Of a stretch of 8,766 bases of DNA, positions 6,966 through 8,766 are shown piece by piece. Both the position numbers and the translations under genes were made by a program. Under the pieces are notes generated by a model. It saw nothing but the letters and a program-made list of their open reading frames with translations, ran no database searches and was not told the origin of the DNA. Position 1 is the first letter of the stretch. The number at the start of each line of letters is the position of its first letter. The DNA comes from an uncultured Bacteroidota bacterium (GTDB lineage Bacteria; Bacteroidota; Bacteroidia; Chitinophagales; Chitinophagaceae). The stretch is from positions 1 through 8,766 of the forward strand of contig CAILMA010000607.1 of the NCBI GenBank assembly GCA_903835145.1, given 5' to 3'.

Positions 6966-8222
6966 CTATTTATGCCAGAAAAAGATATAGCCTACAATTA
7001 TAGCCGCAACTAACCCTATAGTATCGGCTATAAGCCCGCATGCCAGCGCATGCCGGGTATTTTTTATCTGCACACTACCAAAATACACGGCAATAACATA
7101 AAACGTTGTTTCTGTTGAGCCTTGTATTATGGCAGCTACCTTACCCTGGAAGGAGGCAACACCATAATGGCGCATAACATCGACCATAAGGCCACGGGCA
7201 CCGCTGCCACTCAGTGGCTTCATAAATGCAATGGGCAATGTGGGGACAAAGTCTGTATTCAGGCCACAAAAGCTTACAATACCTGCAATACCCTGCACCA
7301 GAAAATCCATACAACCCGAAGCTCTGAAAATGCTTATACCGGCCAGCATAGCAATGAGGTAGGGTATAATACGAACAGAAACGTTGAAACCCTCCTTAGC
7401 CCCCTCTATAAAATGATCATAAACATTCTGTTTTTTCAATGCGCCTGCTGTCACAAAAAGGATGATGATGCTCAATATCACACCACTGCCTATAGCACCT
7501 ATGGTCTGGTTCATTTTATCGGCAGGTAGTTGAGAAAGAGAATAGTGTAATAGCGCAATGAGCCCACAAAAGCCCCCTATAAACAATAGCACCGGCAGCT
7601 TGAAAATATTAATCTTTTGGTAGGCTGCTACAACAAGGATACCGGAAATAAAAGCAATAAATGTGGTGATAAGCGTAGGCAAAAAGATATCGGCAGCATT
7701 GAAACCCACAATATGCTGCTCCAGTGCAATTGTCTGCCGCATTGCGATTACAGAAGTTGGTATCAGGGTAATACCGGCCGTATTGAGCACCAAAAACATA
7801 ATTTGTGCATTTGAAGCCTCTGTTTTAACCAGGTTGAGCTCTTGTAGCTCGTTCATTGCTTTAAGCCCTAATGGCGTGGCAGCGTTATCAAGACCAAGCA
7901 TATTGGCAGAGAGGTTCATCATTACACTACCGTATGCCGGGCTATCGTCAGGCACTCCCTTAAACAAAACTCGGAACAATGGCGAAACTGCCCTGGCAAA
8001 TACTTGTATCACGCCGGCCTTTTCACCAATTTTCATAATGCCCAGCCAAAGACTCATGATACCTGCAAGCCCTATAGAAATTTCGAAGCCGTTCTTTGCA
8101 GCGTCGAAAAGCGCTGTCATCATATCAGAAAGCAATGCACTCTGGCCAAATAGGACTGCTTTAAACACACCAACTACAAAGCCGATAACAAGGAAAGCCA
8201 CCCATACATAATTTAATGCCAT
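6966..8222 (-). CDS. Fused SpmA-SpmB nucleoside-recognition (Gate) domain membrane protein
   Basis: A 418-residue polytopic inner-membrane protein with two Gate domains (PF07670). The N-terminal half resembles SpmA: FEISIGLAGIMSLWLGIMKIGEKAG, then NMLGLDNAATPLGLKAM at 107-123. The C-terminal half resembles SpmB: KPLSGSGARG at 335-344 and QGSTETTFYVIAVYFG at 367-382. In Bacillus, SpmA and SpmB are separate proteins needed for spore-core dehydration. Here they are one chain in a lineage not known to form spores, so the role is likely transport or gating of a small molecule; the substrate is unknown. ATG 8222 opens directly into the first hydrophobic segment (NYVWVAFLVIGFVVGVF). The 3' end meets the ATPase gene tail to tail with 25 bp between and no obvious hairpin. 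The 199-bp upstream gap carries a small hairpin (8334-8352) and the terminator of the neighbouring gene. Confidence 0.9.
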   Translation of the reverse strand: MALNYVWVAFLVIGFVVGVFKAVLFGQSALLSDMMTALFDAAKNGFEISIGLAGIMSLWLGIMKIGEKAGVIQVFARAVSPLFRVLFKGVPDDSPAYGSVMMNLSANMLGLDNAATPLGLKAMNELQELNLVKTEASNAQIMFLVLNTAGITLIPTSVIAMRQTIALEQHIVGFNAADIFLPTLITTFIAFISGILVVAAYQKINIFKLPVLLFIGGFCGLIALLHYSLSQLPADKMNQTIGAIGSGVILSIIILFVTAGALKKQNVYDHFIEGAKEGFNVSVRIIPYLIAMLAGISIFRASGCMDFLVQGIAGIVSFCGLNTDFVPTLPIAFMKPLSGSGARGLMVDVMRHYGVASFQGKVAAIIQGSTETTFYVIAVYFGSVQIKNTRHALACGLIADTIGLVAAIIVGYIFFWHK

Positions 8223-8333
8223 AATATGCAGTTTTCGGTTAACAGCTTCCGTTGGAAGATAAAGCGAAAGTAAGGTGTAAAAAGACTAAAGTCAAACCAA
8301 AACGTAATATTTCTGGCTGCCTGCAGGTAATGG

Positions 8334-8352
8334 CGGTGCAGCTGTTGCACCG
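8334..8352. other. Short perfect hairpin upstream of the SpmA-SpmB gene
   Basis: CGGTGCA (8334-8340) and TGCACCG (8346-8352) form a 7-bp perfect inverted repeat with a 5-nt loop. There is no T-run on either strand, so termination is unlikely. It lies 112 bp upstream of the minus-strand start at 8222 and could be a protein-binding site or leader structure. Confidence 0.35.
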
Positions 8353-8364
8353 AAGGGCTAAACA

Positions 8365-8402
8365 AATAAGGCCCCTGATTGCCAGCAATCAGGAGCCTTA
8401 TT
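8365..8402 (-). terminator. Intrinsic terminator of the DUF4878-like gene
   Basis: On the minus strand, a long stem of AATAAGGC, one mismatch, then CCTGATTGC pairs with its complement around a tiny loop (17 pairs with one mismatch). TTATTTGTTT follows. It begins 20 bp after the stop codon at 8422. The AT-rich foot means it might also stop transcription from the other side. Confidence 0.85.
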
Positions 8403-8421
8403 GATCATTGTATAACATGTA

Positions 8422-8766
8422 CTATTGTTGCTTGGTAGTATCCGGCGTCATTGTGGCATCGGCTGCGGGCTGCGGGGCACCCGGGGTAATAGAAACGTCA
8501 GGTGTTATCGTTGCTCCGTTTTCCTTAGCGTCATCAGCCGGTTTGAAATCAGCCTTTGTAAACTGTACCAGCCATTTCTCATTTTGCTTCAGCAATTTGA
8601 GGGCTGGCTGCTGATGGGCTGTGTCGTTAGACGCTACAAACGTAACGGTGGCCTTGTCACCCTCTTCTCGCACATCTTTTATGATGATGGTAACAACCTT
8701 GGCGGCTGCTTTTACAGAGTCGGAGAGAGAGTTACTAAAACCCTGAATAATATTAATCATTGCCTT
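8422..8766 (-). CDS. DUF4878-like protein, N-terminus outside window
   Basis: The frame is open to the right edge of the window, so the ATG at 8760 may be internal. The visible 114 codons end at TAG 8422. The segment SVKAAAKVVTIIIKDVREEGDKATVTFVAS, then LKLLKQNEKWLVQFTKADF, resembles the C-terminal half of DUF4878/NTF2-like lipoproteins, which end in a strand pair with KW(L/K)V. Such proteins usually start with a lipoprotein signal, which would lie off the edge; that is an expectation, not something seen. After the domain comes a low-complexity tail of about 40 residues rich in proline, alanine, threonine and aspartate (ITPDVSITPGAPQPAADA). The function is unknown. The gene is closed by the terminator at 8365-8402. 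Confidence 0.6.
   Translation of the reverse strand, partial: KAMINIIQGFSNSLSDSVKAAAKVVTIIIKDVREEGDKATVTFVASNDTAHQQPALKLLKQNEKWLVQFTKADFKPADDAKENGATITPDVSITPGAPQPAADATMTPDTTKQQ

Noticed and set aside
7663..8211. Plus-strand open frame of 182 codons opposite the SpmA-SpmB gene
   Set aside because: It lies wholly within a gene with clear Gate-domain motifs on the minus strand and has no domain of its own.
8298..8306. Minus-strand TACGTTTTG as a promoter for the SpmA-SpmB gene
   Set aside because: The spacing within the motif is one base too long for TAnnTTTG, and no TTG partner is found at the right distance.
8408..8614. Plus-strand open frame opposite the DUF4878-like gene
   Set aside because: Low-complexity translation mirroring the repetitive tail of the minus-strand gene; it is a shadow.

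Overview
The window looks like a chromosomal segment of a Bacteroidota bacterium, probably from the Chitinophagaceae/Chitinophagales side of the phylum. This is inferred from several signs: start codons with no visible Shine-Dalgarno sequence, promoter-like TAnnTTTG elements, a Bacteroidota-type YidC tail, a GTG-started PabA/TrpG with the SPGPETP variant, and a fused SpmA-SpmB protein in a lineage not known to sporulate. No rRNA, tRNA, insertion sequence, integrase or CRISPR array was seen.

Layout. Positions 1-574 hold the 3' end of yidC (inner-membrane protein insertase). 638-2488 encodes a single-POTRA Omp85-type outer-membrane barrel protein, with a strong hairpin inside its signal-peptide codons. 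2536-3177 is an MgtC/SapB-family membrane protein, 3266-3697 a small unrecognised lipoprotein, and 3775-4716 a 2-oxoglutarate/Fe(II) dioxygenase of the isopenicillin N synthase superfamily, closed by a clear intrinsic terminator near 4780-4808. 4893-5456 is a glutamine amidotransferase for aminodeoxychorismate or anthranilate synthesis (pabA/trpG type). All of these lie on the plus strand, but the gaps suggest several small transcription units rather than one operon.

The most unusual part is 5534-5789. It is a 256-bp tandem array of eight 32-bp units, arranged largely as an alternating A/B pattern (64-bp super-period). Each unit carries a TATTAT-TTTT core followed by a GGATT..AATCC-like dyad. 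Several units also recreate a Bacteroidota promoter (TTG, 16 nt, TAnnTTTG). The array sits 23 bp before the start of a COG1373-type ATPase (AAA_14 plus DUF4143) that has Walker A and B motifs, a probable winged helix and a PD-(D/E)xK-like nuclease signature. The array and ATPase together are the best candidate for an undescribed, self-contained system in the window.

On the minus strand, facing the ATPase gene, 6966-8222 encodes a fused SpmA-SpmB nucleoside-recognition (Gate) membrane protein. A strong terminator at 8365-8402 separates it from a DUF4878-like protein that runs off the right edge (8422-8766). Apart from the array-ATPase pair, the window reads as ordinary housekeeping and envelope genes, with no obvious shared pathway.
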